Made by a program: the position numbers and the translations under genes
Assembly: GCA_028641055.1 (NCBI GenBank)
Contig: CM054060.1
Coordinates: 313,213,652 to 313,277,651, forward strand
From: Alopecurus myosuroides
Taxonomy: Eukaryota > Streptophyta > Magnoliopsida > Poales > Poaceae
Reading direction: 5' to 3'
DNA length: 64,000 bases
Notes under the pieces: generated by a model
Told to the model about the DNA's origin: nothing
Databases searched by the model: none
What the model saw: only the letters and a program-made list of their open reading frames with translations
Part shown: one piece after another, positions 11,151-20,080 of the stretch
Position numbering within the stretch: the stretch's first letter is position 1
Layout: every line of letters begins with the position of its first letter

Positions 11151-12269
11151 ATTCAAGTGAAACATTCATAGGGAATGACCGGGATGGGAAATCATCACCG
11201 AAGGGCTCTACACCACCATGCCCGCCTCCGGAATGATGCGTGAGTAGTTCGTCCTTGGACTACAGGTCCATAGAAGTAGCTAGATGGTTTTTCTCTCCTC
11301 TTTATGCATCATTTTTAGATCTTGTGAGCTTCCCTACATGATCAAGATCATATTATTGTAATGCTACATGTTGTGTTTGCTGGGATCCGATGAATATTGA
11401 ATGCTATGTCTCGTGATTATCAATCTATCATGGTCTATTCATGTGTATGTTATTTATGATCTTGCATGCTCTCAGTTGTTAGTATATGCTCTGACCAAGT
11501 AGATGCTAGTGACTCCAAGAGGGAGTATTTATGGTCGATAGTGGGTTCATGCCTCCCTTTCTTTTGTGCTGGAGTGATAGAAACGTGACGAATGGGGGAT
11601 GTGTTGTTGTCATTAGGGAGAAAACAACGATGTTTACATTACATACTTTGCTTAATGCGATTATCTGTTGATTTCACCTTAATACCCAAGTATTGCTTGG
11701 ATGACATTCTGATGGTGGATTATTAGTCATAGATGTAGTTGGATAACGGTCTATGAGTCTTGTTGTAATGCCTGCATGAATCACATAGTAATCATCATGT
11801 CATGCATGTTTTAATATCTATCAATTGTCGAGCTGTAATTTGTTCATCACACATGTTATTTATCTTCTATGGAGAGACACCACTAGTAAACTATGGATCC
11901 CGGTCCATTTTTATCATACTGATAATACAACCACTGCAATCACTGTTTTCACACTTCTACTACTGTTTTCACATTGTTTTCCTACTGTTTTCCACACCAT
12001 ACATCTAACCTCTTTGTTTTCAGCAAAACCGGTGATATTGACAACCTCACTACTTCGTTGGGGGTAAGGTGAATTGATTGTGTTGTGTAGGTTCCACAAT
12101 GTTGTTGAACCGGTAGTGCGCCCTGCCAATATCAGCTGCATCAACCTTCATAAGTTACTTATTTCTCCTACTGGTCGATTCAATCTTGGTTTCTTTCTGA
12201 GGGAAAACTACTGTTGTGCTCTTCGTACCTTCCTCTTGGGGTTTCCCAACGAGTGCAAGATCTGCACCA
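11151..12269 (+). mobile_element. LTR fragment of a second gypsy-type element, plus orientation
   Basis: Typical Triticeae LTR motifs occur in order: CCCGCCTCCGGAATGATGCG near 11220, then a poly-pyrimidine region, then TTCCTCTTGGGGTTTCCCAACG, ending ...CACCATCA at 12269. Directly after it lies a purine-rich tract in the opposite orientation (CCCCCAAGCTTAGG), so two elements join here. No target duplication was identified. Confidence 0.4.
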
Positions 12270-13561
12270 TCACCCCCAAGCTTAGGCTTTTGGTCTAAGT
12301 GGAGATCAATCACGATGGGTAGTAACCCCATGCTGGTGGGTCGTCTCTAGCATGGTCGTACTCAGGCGCCCATGAAGAAGATGAAGAAGCAGACGCATAA
12401 TCATAACCAGAATGCTGGTATGGGAACCCCGTAGTGTCGGAGGGCTGGACGAAATCATTTTCTCCCTCCTCTCCAATGTCTTCTACAAGCACTCGCTCCC
12501 ATGAAGCTTCTACTTTGGCAAATTTCTTCATATAGATCCATCAACGGCTTGGGTTGCCCTTTTATCTTTCCACATGATCCCCATTGTGGCACCCTAATAG
12601 CTGCACACAAATCATCGAAAGGCAAGTTGACAACTTTATTATAAATTTTTTTAATGTACCATGGGGTTAGATGAAGACGAGCTGAAACGGAAATCCTGCA
12701 CCACAGACATAGTTAGTTTAACATGTTGGGCAGGTTCATCCTCAATGAAATCTGTCAATCCTTCATTAGCCACAAGACTTTGGAAATCTTGCAGAATTCA
12801 TGCGGCATGCATAAATCCTTGGCATGGATAAATGGATGGAAACACTCTTTCTTCTCGGCGTACTTGCATGACCTCATGCAACTCCAACTCATGCTGGTCA
12901 AGGTGGTGTACATTGTGCTCCATTTCTGAAATTTTTAACAATCAACACAAAAATTGATTTCAAGCAACCACTATAGAAACTTGTAGGAGAGCCAAACATG
13001 CATCAAAACTATATTATTTCAACTTTAATCAAGCATGCAAACTCACATAAGTTGTCACCTACTATACCAAAATACTCAACAAATACTCCACGAAACAAAA
13101 TTCTATTTGGATGATCGGAGGAGTCACATACCGGAGAGCAAATGCACCAATTTTTAGCAACAAATGTGGGCTTAGCAAATAGATCGAAAAATCCCGAGGA
13201 AGAACAATAAGAACTCGGGTTCCAGGAAATGTTTTGAGTTTGGGGTGAGAGAGAGAAATCTTTGGCAGGGAAGAGAGCTACTGGAGGGCCTGAGGGCCCC
13301 TACACCATGTGTTGGCGCCACGAGGGGCTGGCCGCGCCAGTGTGCCACCCTGTGGGGTGCCTGCCTGGTGGGTCCCCCTAGGGTGTCCCAGGTGCCTCTC
13401 TGCCTCATTTTTTACGTAAAAATTTATTATAATTTTTCTAGAATTTTTCGAGAAACTTTATTTTCGAGGTATTTTCAGAATTTAATAATTAGTTATAAAC
13501 CTGGAAAACAATTATGGAAAGTTGGAAAACAAAACCAGAACCAATTCTAGAGAGGTTCTAA
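12270..13561 (-). mobile_element. Degenerate internal and LTR-like retroelement sequence
   Basis: Starts with an AAGCTTGGGGG tract on the minus strand. A 73-codon minus frame (12310-12531) ends in a Ser/Tyr-rich tail of the kind found at ends of some grass gag-like proteins. Bases 13240-13400 are GC-rich and resemble Triticeae LTR sequence. I cannot define its ends or family. Confidence 0.35.
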
Positions 13562-13980
13562 GACATTCTAGCGTGTAAATACCGAGTGAAAACAAAGGTA
13601 CTAAACTGGTGGACTTCACCCCTGGCGACTCATCTAAGCAGTTCAGCGTGGGGGCTCACATGACCGATGAATAGGAAAGTGCGCTCATTAAGTTCCTCCG
13701 TGAGAGTTGGGACATTTTTGCATGGAAGCCTTCTAACATGTCTGGTGTTCCAAGGGAACTTGCTGAGCACAGTCTAAATGTGGATCCTAACCAGATCCTT
13801 CGTCGTTTCAATGATAAGAGAAGAAAGTCAATTGGCGAGGAGATAGCTCGGTTGTTAGCAGCTGGTTTTATTGTGGAAGTATTACATCCAAATTAGTTAC
13901 CCAATCCAGTTCTCGTTTTGAACAAAAACGAAACCTAGATAATATGCATAGACTATACGAACTTAAACAAAGCATGTCCT
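13562..13980 (+). pseudogene. Old Tat element: protease-RT linker and RT N-terminus
   Basis: The frame reads a linker, then a TAG at 13672-13674 in the context GAATAGGAAAGTGCGCTC, then RT sequence (FAWKPSNMSGVPRELAEHSL). At least one further stop interrupts RT (LHPN then stop). Coding breaks off at KACP, where the young element inserted, and resumes at 29440. The last five bases (13976-13980, GTCCT) are the left target duplication. Confidence 0.8.
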
Positions 13981-14159
13981 TGTCGGGGGGTTACCCCCGA
14001 GTAGGGTAAAGACAGGTGGTAAAGGCCGCTTACAGAAGAGAGGTTTGGTCGAGTAGCCGACTACCAGGTACTCGCTACCCGGTCGACTGCTACTCGGTCT
14101 CACCTCAAGATGACCAGAAGGAGATATCAATCAAGTTCTACCCTGACGAGTAGAAGGTT

Positions 14160-14209
14160 TGGCCCGAGTACAATTGGCGGGAACCATTGGCGGGAACCTA
14201 CTCGGGCCA
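14160..14209 (+). promoter_or_regulatory. LTR inverted repeat enclosing two tandem E2F-like sites
   Basis: TGGCCCGAGTA (14160-14170) and TACTCGGGCCA (14199-14209) are perfect 11-base inverted repeats. The loop holds two exact 13-bp copies of ATTGGCGGGAACC (14173-14185, 14186-14198). Each contains TTCCCGCC on the opposite strand, which matches the plant E2F consensus. The unit lies upstream of the TATA box, so it could act as an enhancer; that role is inferred. It is repeated in the 3' LTR (28719-28768). Confidence 0.6.
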
Positions 14210-14522
14210 GGAAGTCAAAGGAGCCGTTCTGACACAGGATCCCGCGTATCCTGGGTCCGTACTTGGCAGCATTCGAACTACTGTTCACGTGGAGACGGCC
14301 TGCCTGACAGTGACAGCATGGAAGCAGGCCGTGGCAGGATAAGGGGGACCTACTCTGTGCCTAGGTACAGTGATACCAGTCTGTCCCCTAGTTTTGCCCA
14401 ACGACTTTACAGAAGCAGCCAAGGTTAGGAACCAAAGCTGTCAGCGGGTACTCGGAGAAAGGACGATGTGCACACTATGTCGACACTTGTCTAGATTTGG
14501 ACGTATCCGGCTGGGCACCGTG

Positions 14523-14529
14523 TATATAA
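14523..14529 (+). promoter_or_regulatory. TATA box of the young Tat LTR
   Basis: TATATAA in GTGTATATAAGGTG. A transcript starting about 30 bases downstream would contain no ATG before 14852. The same box lies in the 3' LTR near 29082. Confidence 0.65.
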
Positions 14530-14851
14530 GGTGCCCCGCCGCCTCCTGCGCGAGGCACGCTAACAGTGGCTCACTGGGAACCCTAGAAACCCTAAGTTCT
14601 TGACCTAGCTCTACTCGGAGAGGAGCGAGAGGCTACTCGGTAGCGTTGTCATTTGTACCGTGGCTACTCGGAGAGACATCATAATACATAGAGAAAGGCA
14701 GGAGTAGGGGTTTTACCTCATCACGAGGGCCCTGAACCTGGGTACATCGTGTTGTTTGTGTTGTGTGGATCTTACCTCACGCGGCTACTCGTCGCGTGAT
14801 CCCTCCCCGGACACCTCCAGCGTCCATCGTCCCCACATCTTTAGCCATCCC

Positions 14852-17800
14852 ATGGCATCTGCCGTGACACCACCACGACAGTTGGCGCCCACCGTGGGGC
14901 AACCAGCGGCGCTGGCTGGAGTTTCTGTTCGGACGGGATCTTCATCAGCGGAGCGCGTAGTTTGTGGCCTTGTCCACAGATTCGGCTCCTTCGACTTCGT
15001 CACCGACAACGCCGGCTGTTTCGGCGGCATGGCCATGCCCGAGGGCGGCTCGGTGATCTCCTTCGGCTCGCATCTCGTCTACGTCGCCACCGTCGCCAAC
15101 AGCGCCTACCCCGAGCTGGTGCATGACGCGGAGGATCCTCCCGCGGTGGTTGCTGCTCGCGGAAGGCCTGCATGTAGCTCTGCATGTTGCGCTGAGGTGA
15201 TGGTGACGGGCTTGGCGGCAAACAATGGCGCGGCCGCTACTGGCGCTGCGGCCGTCGTCGAGGAGGTTGACGACCCGCCTGCTGGTGGCAGGAATCACCG
15301 GCCCTACGAGAAGGAGAGCAACCTGCCGCCTTCCACGTCTACGGTCATCCCCGCGTCTGCTGCGCGAACCGGCATGCCCACGCCCACCGACATCGAGCTC
15401 CTAGCCGCGAGGGAGCAGCTCGAGCGGCAACGCCAGGAGCTGCTTGCCGAGCAGGCGGAGTTGGAGAAGATCAGGCTTGAGCTGAGTCTAGACCAGCTCG
15501 AGTACAACAAGGCTCACGGCTTCACGCCGGTCGCCAGGAGGCCTAGCAGGGTAGGCGCTACGCGGCGCAACCTGGGCGCCGAGATGGCGACAGTTGCGGA
15601 GGAGCCCGCGCAGTCCGCCACTGCGAACACCTTCACAAGGCCAAGGTACAGCACACCCGCCAAGACGCTCAGGGCTGCGCAGGCCGTGGCTGCCGAGTTG
15701 CCGCGCCTGGATGGAGAGGCGCGTCTTAGGCAGCAGGAGAGGCTCAATGAGTTGGTGCTGGAGGCCGCCAGGCAGAACGAGGAGTTCCGGAAGGCCAACC
15801 CGGGAGCTGGAGCCTCGCAGGTAGTTCACTCGCACGCGGCTAGATCTAACGATCAGGCCTCGTCACCGCATCCGAGCCGCGAGAAGAGCCGCAGCGGGCG
15901 CTCGGGTAGAGACAGGCAAATGCAGGTGTATGACCCGGCTGCTGCCGCGAAACAGGTTGCTGTGCCGCAGCAGCCCGGGCAGGAACACAACACTGCAAGA
16001 GCAGGCTCTCAAGCCCATCAAGCTCAAAGCCGTGTCCGAGAAGCCGCGCGTCCGGGTACTTCTCGGCAACCCGCAGCTCAGCCTACTCGGCAGAGGCAGC
16101 AGCCGCGCCCAATGGCACCAGTCGCCAACCCGGTGGAGCAGCCCGCAGCAATGCAGGTGGATAGGTATGATGATGGCTACTCGGCTATGGAGATGGCTGG
16201 TTATGACATCCATGACCGTGTTGGTGAGCGCGTGTTGGCGCCTGGAGATGCAAGGCACCAGTTGGACCGTATCAGCTTGTCGGCGCGGCTTGAGAGCACG
16301 GGTCCTCCTGGCCCCGAGTGCTTTGGCCCGCGCATCATGAACGAGCCTTCCGTGAAGGGCTTCCAGCTCGCAAGAGGCACCAAGAGCTACAATGGTAGCA
16401 CCAAGCCCGAAGATTGGCTCAATGACTACGTCACCGCGGTCCATATCGCGGGTGGCAACAGGAGATGGGCAGTGCGGTACGTCCCGCAGATGCTAGAGGG
16501 TCCAGCTCGCACTTGGCTCAACAACCTGCCCAAGCACAGCATTAACTGCTGGCTGGACTTCTCGGACGCCTTCGTCAGCAACTTCACGAGTACATACAAG
16601 AGGCCGAATAGGCCACAGCAGCTCTCGGCTTGCAGGCAGCGAGAGGACGAGACGGACCGTGAGTACCTTACTCGGTGGAGCACCTTGAGGAACACTTGTG
16701 AGGGTGTGAATGAAGCACAAGCCATCACTTGGTTTGCGCAGGGTTGCCGACATGGCAGCATGCTTTGGCAGAGATTGCAGAGGGAGATGCCGAACACCCT
16801 GGCCGAGACCATCAAGATTGCGGATCAGTACGCACTCGGTGATCCAACTCAGCCACTGATGGATTCCTCTGAGCCGAGAAGAAACTTCAACAGCAGCAAG
16901 CGCAACGAGTTCCGCAACAAGCGCCGAGTAGATACTCGGTATGATCCCGAAGAGGTGAATGCAGTGAATGTCGGAGGCGGTGGCGGCCAAAGGCAGAAAC
17001 CTGCTGGAGCCTACGGGCAGAACCAGAACCAGGGCCAAGGCAACAAGAAACCGTTCCGCACTGCGCAGCCGGGTAGCGGGAACTCCGAGCAGCCGAAGAA
17101 GTTTGTCTTTGATAACATGAAGGATGGTCCGTGTAGCTTTCACACTCACCACCCCTCAAGGCCTGCCAACCACACTACTCGGCAATGCGAATGGTGGGAT
17201 GTGATCAAGAGTGATGGCTTGCCTCCTCCTCCTCCCCTGCCAGCCGCCAATGCTACTGTTCAGCCTACTCGCGCGCCCACAGCTCGGCCGCCAGTGTACC
17301 CGAGAAGAGAGAATGTCAACCAGGTGGCTTTAGGAGCCAACCGGAACTTCAACAACGAGAGATACCGCAACAACAACAACAACTACAACCGCAACAACAA
17401 CAACAGAGGCAACAACAACTATCAGGGCAACAACAATGGCAACAATGGCAACAATGGGGGCAATGGCTCCAACCAGTACCAAGAGCACCATGAGAGCTAT
17501 ATGATCTTCACTTCTGAGGCAGTCGACAAGCAGTCACAGCACAGGCGGGCCATGGAGGTCAACGCAGTGATTCCTGCTGTCCCTCACTACATGTATTGGT
17601 GCGACCAGGAGGTCAGGTGGACTCGGGCAGATCACCCCAAGGTGATGCCAAATCCGGGTACCTATGCTTTGGTGCTGGATCCTACCTTCCTGGGCCCCGA
17701 GAAGAATGTGAGGTTCAGCAAGGTGCTAATCGACAACGGCAGCAGCATCAACATTGTGTACAAGGACACACTCGAGAAGCTTGGCCTGGCCGAGAACATG

Positions 17801-18313
17801 ATGCTGCCTAGCAAGACCACCTTCCATGGCATTGTGCCCGGGATCTCGTGCAATCCGATTGGCCGAGTGTGGATTGATGTGCTATTCGGTACTCGGGAGA
17901 ACTGCCGCACAGAGCGCCTGCAGTTTGAAGTGGTGGATCATCAGAGCCCCTATCATGCTCTACTCGGCAGGCCTGCTCTGAGCAAGTTCATGGCCTCCAC
18001 ACATGTGGCTTACCTGAAGATGAAGATCCCCGGCCCCAATGGCATTATCACCATCTCGGGAGATTACAAGAAGTCCATGGAGTGTGCCTCTGCTAGCTCC
18101 CAGCTGGCAGAATCAATGGTGATTGCTGCCGAGAAGAAGAAGATGTACGAGGTGGTGGCCATGGCTCAGTCCGCACAAGCTGGCGCACAAGGTGTGCCGA
18201 GTACCCAGCATGGTACTGCTTTCCAAGCTGCCAAGGAGACCAAGACAGTCCAGGTTGACCCCGAGTTCCCGGAGCGCGTGGCCATCATTGGTGCCGGGTT
18301 GGCGGAGAAATAG
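14852..18313 (+). CDS. gag-protease polyprotein of the young Tat element
   Basis: 1153 codons, forming the capsid and processing the polyprotein. I place the start at ATG 14852 inside U5, because it is the first ATG after the TATA box and the frame runs openly through the LTR end and PBS (PPRQLAPTVG). Order: a unique N-terminal region; a coiled coil from about residue 180 (LLAAREQLERQRQELLAEQ); a Pro/Gln/Arg-rich linker; a retrotransposon gag domain (about 510-640); a Cys/His cluster (CSFHTHH...HTTRQC); an Asn-rich tract; and an aspartic protease with IDNGSS. The stop is TAG in AAATAGGAAAGCGCGCTC, and pol continues in the same frame, so pol is probably made by readthrough. A start at a Met downstream of the PBS (15029) is possible but would drop the conserved LAPTVG segment. 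Confidence 0.85.
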   Translation: MASAVTPPRQLAPTVGQPAALAGVSVRTGSSSAERVVCGLVHRFGSFDFVTDNAGCFGGMAMPEGGSVISFGSHLVYVATVANSAYPELVHDAEDPPAVVAARGRPACSSACCAEVMVTGLAANNGAAATGAAAVVEEVDDPPAGGRNHRPYEKESNLPPSTSTVIPASAARTGMPTPTDIELLAAREQLERQRQELLAEQAELEKIRLELSLDQLEYNKAHGFTPVARRPSRVGATRRNLGAEMATVAEEPAQSATANTFTRPRYSTPAKTLRAAQAVAAELPRLDGEARLRQQERLNELVLEAARQNEEFRKANPGAGASQVVHSHAARSNDQASSPHPSREKSRSGRSGRDRQMQVYDPAAAAKQVAVPQQPGQEHNTARAGSQAHQAQSRVREAARPGTSRQPAAQPTRQRQQPRPMAPVANPVEQPAAMQVDRYDDGYSAMEMAGYDIHDRVGERVLAPGDARHQLDRISLSARLESTGPPGPECFGPRIMNEPSVKGFQLARGTKSYNGSTKPEDWLNDYVTAVHIAGGNRRWAVRYVPQMLEGPARTWLNNLPKHSINCWLDFSDAFVSNFTSTYKRPNRPQQLSACRQREDETDREYLTRWSTLRNTCEGVNEAQAITWFAQGCRHGSMLWQRLQREMPNTLAETIKIADQYALGDPTQPLMDSSEPRRNFNSSKRNEFRNKRRVDTRYDPEEVNAVNVGGGGGQRQKPAGAYGQNQNQGQGNKKPFRTAQPGSGNSEQPKKFVFDNMKDGPCSFHTHHPSRPANHTTRQCEWWDVIKSDGLPPPPPLPAANATVQPTRAPTARPPVYPRRENVNQVALGANRNFNNERYRNNNNNYNRNNNNRGNNNYQGNNNGNNGNNGGNGSNQYQEHHESYMIFTSEAVDKQSQHRRAMEVNAVIPAVPHYMYWCDQEVRWTRADHPKVMPNPGTYALVLDPTFLGPEKNVRFSKVLIDNGSSINIVYKDTLEKLGLAENMMLPSKTTFHGIVPGISCNPIGRVWIDVLFGTRENCRTERLQFEVVDHQSPYHALLGRPALSKFMASTHVAYLKMKIPGPNGIITISGDYKKSMECASASSQLAESMVIAAEKKKMYEVVAMAQSAQAGAQGVPSTQHGTAFQAAKETKTVQVDPEFPERVAIIGAGLAEK
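14883..14899 (+). other. Primer-binding site of the young Tat element
   Basis: TGGCGCCCACCGTGGGG begins two bases after the LTR end, where the complement of a tRNA 3' end (CCA) is expected. The same 17 bases follow the LTR of the old Tat element at 6674-6690. I cannot assign the tRNA with confidence. Confidence 0.8.
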
Positions 18314-20080
18314 GAAAGCGCGCTCATCCACTTCCTCCGTGAGAATCGGGATGTGTTTGCCTGGACCAATGAAGATCTACCAGGAGTCCCGAGGGAGTTG
18401 GTTGAGCACTCTTTGCATGTGCGTCCTGACGCCAAGCCCGTGAAGCAGGCTTTGCGCCGTTTCGGGGATGAGAGAAGGAAGGCCATCGGTGATCAAATCA
18501 CCAAGCTGCTGATCAGTAACTTCATCATGGAAGTGCTGCACCCGGACTGGTTAGCCAACCCGGTCATGGTCGAGAAGAAAAAGGAAGATCCCAAGGCTGC
18601 CACTGCATGGCGCATGTGTGTCGACTACACCGACTTGAACAAGGCATGCCCCAAGGATCCTTTCCCGCTACCTCGCATCGATCAGGTGATCGATTCCACT
18701 GCCGGCTGTGAGCTGTTGTCTTTCATAGATGCCTACTCTGGTTTCCACCAGATTGCACTCAACCCTGCTGATCAAATAAAGACTGCTTTCATTACCCCGT
18801 ACGGGGCTTATTGCTATCGTGTCATGTGTTTTGGCCTGAGGAATGCGGGTGCAACCTATCAGAGATGCATGCAGAAATGCTTGCATGACCAGCTCGGCAA
18901 GAATGTGCAGGTGTACGTAGATGATATTGTCATCAAAACGAATAAAACACATACTCTGCTTGCCGACTTGGAGGAAACCTTTGCTAACCTACGCAGGTAC
19001 AAGATGAAACTGAATCCGAGTAAATGCACCTTTGGTGTACCAGCTGGAAAGCTACTCGGTTTTCTGGTTTCTAGTCGGGGCATTGAAGCCAATCCTTCTA
19101 AGATAAAAGCTATTGAAAGCATGTCTTTGCCGAGATCACTGAAAGATGTGCAAAAGTTCACGGGTTGTCTGGCATCTCTGAGCCGCTTTCTGGGCCGAAT
19201 GGGCGAGAAGGCTCTGCCTCTGTACCAGCTGATGAAGAAAAGCGACAAGTTTGTCTGGACTCCGCAAGCGGACGTGGCATTCAATGAGCTGAAAGCAATG
19301 CTGGCTAGCGCTCCCGTCTTGGCTAGTCCGCTACCCAAGGAGCCTATGCTGCTGTACATTGCTGCGACTAACCGAGTAGTCAGCGTGGTGATAGTGGTGG
19401 AGCGAGAAGAAGAAGGCAAGAGTGTGCAGCGCCCGGTCTATTATCTCAGTGAAGTGTTGTCCAGTTCCAAGCAAAACTATCCGCACTACCAGAAGATGAC
19501 ATATGGTGTGTACCTGGGCGCCAGGAAGCTGAAACATTACTTCCAGGAGCACCCCATCACGGTTGTAAGTTCTGCTCCCATCTCGGATATCATGGGTAAC
19601 AAGGAGGCAAGTGGCAGAGTAGCCAAGTGGGCGATTGAGCTAGCCGCGTACGCTCCCGCGTATACGAGAAGAGAAGCAATCAAGTCTCAGGTCCTGGCGG
19701 AATTCCTTGTGGACTGGGCCGAGATGCAGTATGAACCTCCTGCTCCAGTTTCCAACTATTGGAAGATGCACTTTGATGGCTCAAAGGTGAAAGAAGGCCT
19801 CGGTGCTGGCGTCGTGCTCACGTCCCCCAAGCGGGATCAACTCAAGTACGTGCTGCAGATTCATTTCAAGGCATCCAACAATGTAGCCGAGTACGAGGCG
19901 GTGGTGCATGGTTTGCGAGTAGCAAAGGAGGTTGGTGTGCAGCGCATTATATGCTATGGCGATTCAGATCTAGTGGTGCAGCAAGTCTCGGGTACCTGGG
20001 ATGCGTTAGATGCCAACATGGCATCGTATCGTTTCCTGGTGCAGTCAATGACTGGGTTTTTCGAAGGCTGTGAATTCTAG
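18314..20080 (+). CDS. Reverse transcriptase and RNase H (pol, first part) of the young Tat element
   Basis: In the same frame as gag-protease, directly after its TAG; the first Met is at 18353, but translation more likely enters by readthrough. RT shows DYTDLNKACPKDPFPLPRID, the DAYSGFHQI palm motif and YVDD. A degenerate gypsy RNase H follows (YYLSEVLSSSKQNYPHYQKM). Next comes an archaeal-type RNase H: FDGS, AEYEA and YGDSDLVVQQ hold its first three acidic residues. A TAG at 20078-20080 cuts this domain just before the stretch with the fourth acid (NEAADELSKLG), which lies in frame beyond it. Without suppression of that stop, the second RNase H and the integrase are lost. Confidence 0.85.
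   Translation, partial: ESALIHFLRENRDVFAWTNEDLPGVPRELVEHSLHVRPDAKPVKQALRRFGDERRKAIGDQITKLLISNFIMEVLHPDWLANPVMVEKKKEDPKAATAWRMCVDYTDLNKACPKDPFPLPRIDQVIDSTAGCELLSFIDAYSGFHQIALNPADQIKTAFITPYGAYCYRVMCFGLRNAGATYQRCMQKCLHDQLGKNVQVYVDDIVIKTNKTHTLLADLEETFANLRRYKMKLNPSKCTFGVPAGKLLGFLVSSRGIEANPSKIKAIESMSLPRSLKDVQKFTGCLASLSRFLGRMGEKALPLYQLMKKSDKFVWTPQADVAFNELKAMLASAPVLASPLPKEPMLLYIAATNRVVSVVIVVEREEEGKSVQRPVYYLSEVLSSSKQNYPHYQKMTYGVYLGARKLKHYFQEHPITVVSSAPISDIMGNKEASGRVAKWAIELAAYAPAYTRREAIKSQVLAEFLVDWAEMQYEPPAPVSNYWKMHFDGSKVKEGLGAGVVLTSPKRDQLKYVLQIHFKASNNVAEYEAVVHGLRVAKEVGVQRIICYGDSDLVVQQVSGTWDALDANMASYRFLVQSMTGFFEGCEF

Larger units (their letters stand above)
13981..14880 (+). repeat. 5' LTR of the young Tat element
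   Basis: 900 bp, TGTCGG...CGACA, matching the 3' LTR at a constant offset of 14,559. It opens with a palindromic run (TCGGGGGGTTACCCCCGA). It contains a TATA box (14523-14529), the hairpin with tandem E2F-like sites (14160-14209), and in U5 the motif GAACCTGGGTA and the gag start codon (14852). Confidence 0.97.

Noticed and set aside
14756..14851. gag starting at 14756 in the LTR
   Set aside because: The codon there is TTG, not ATG; the first ATG in frame and in the predicted transcript is 14852.
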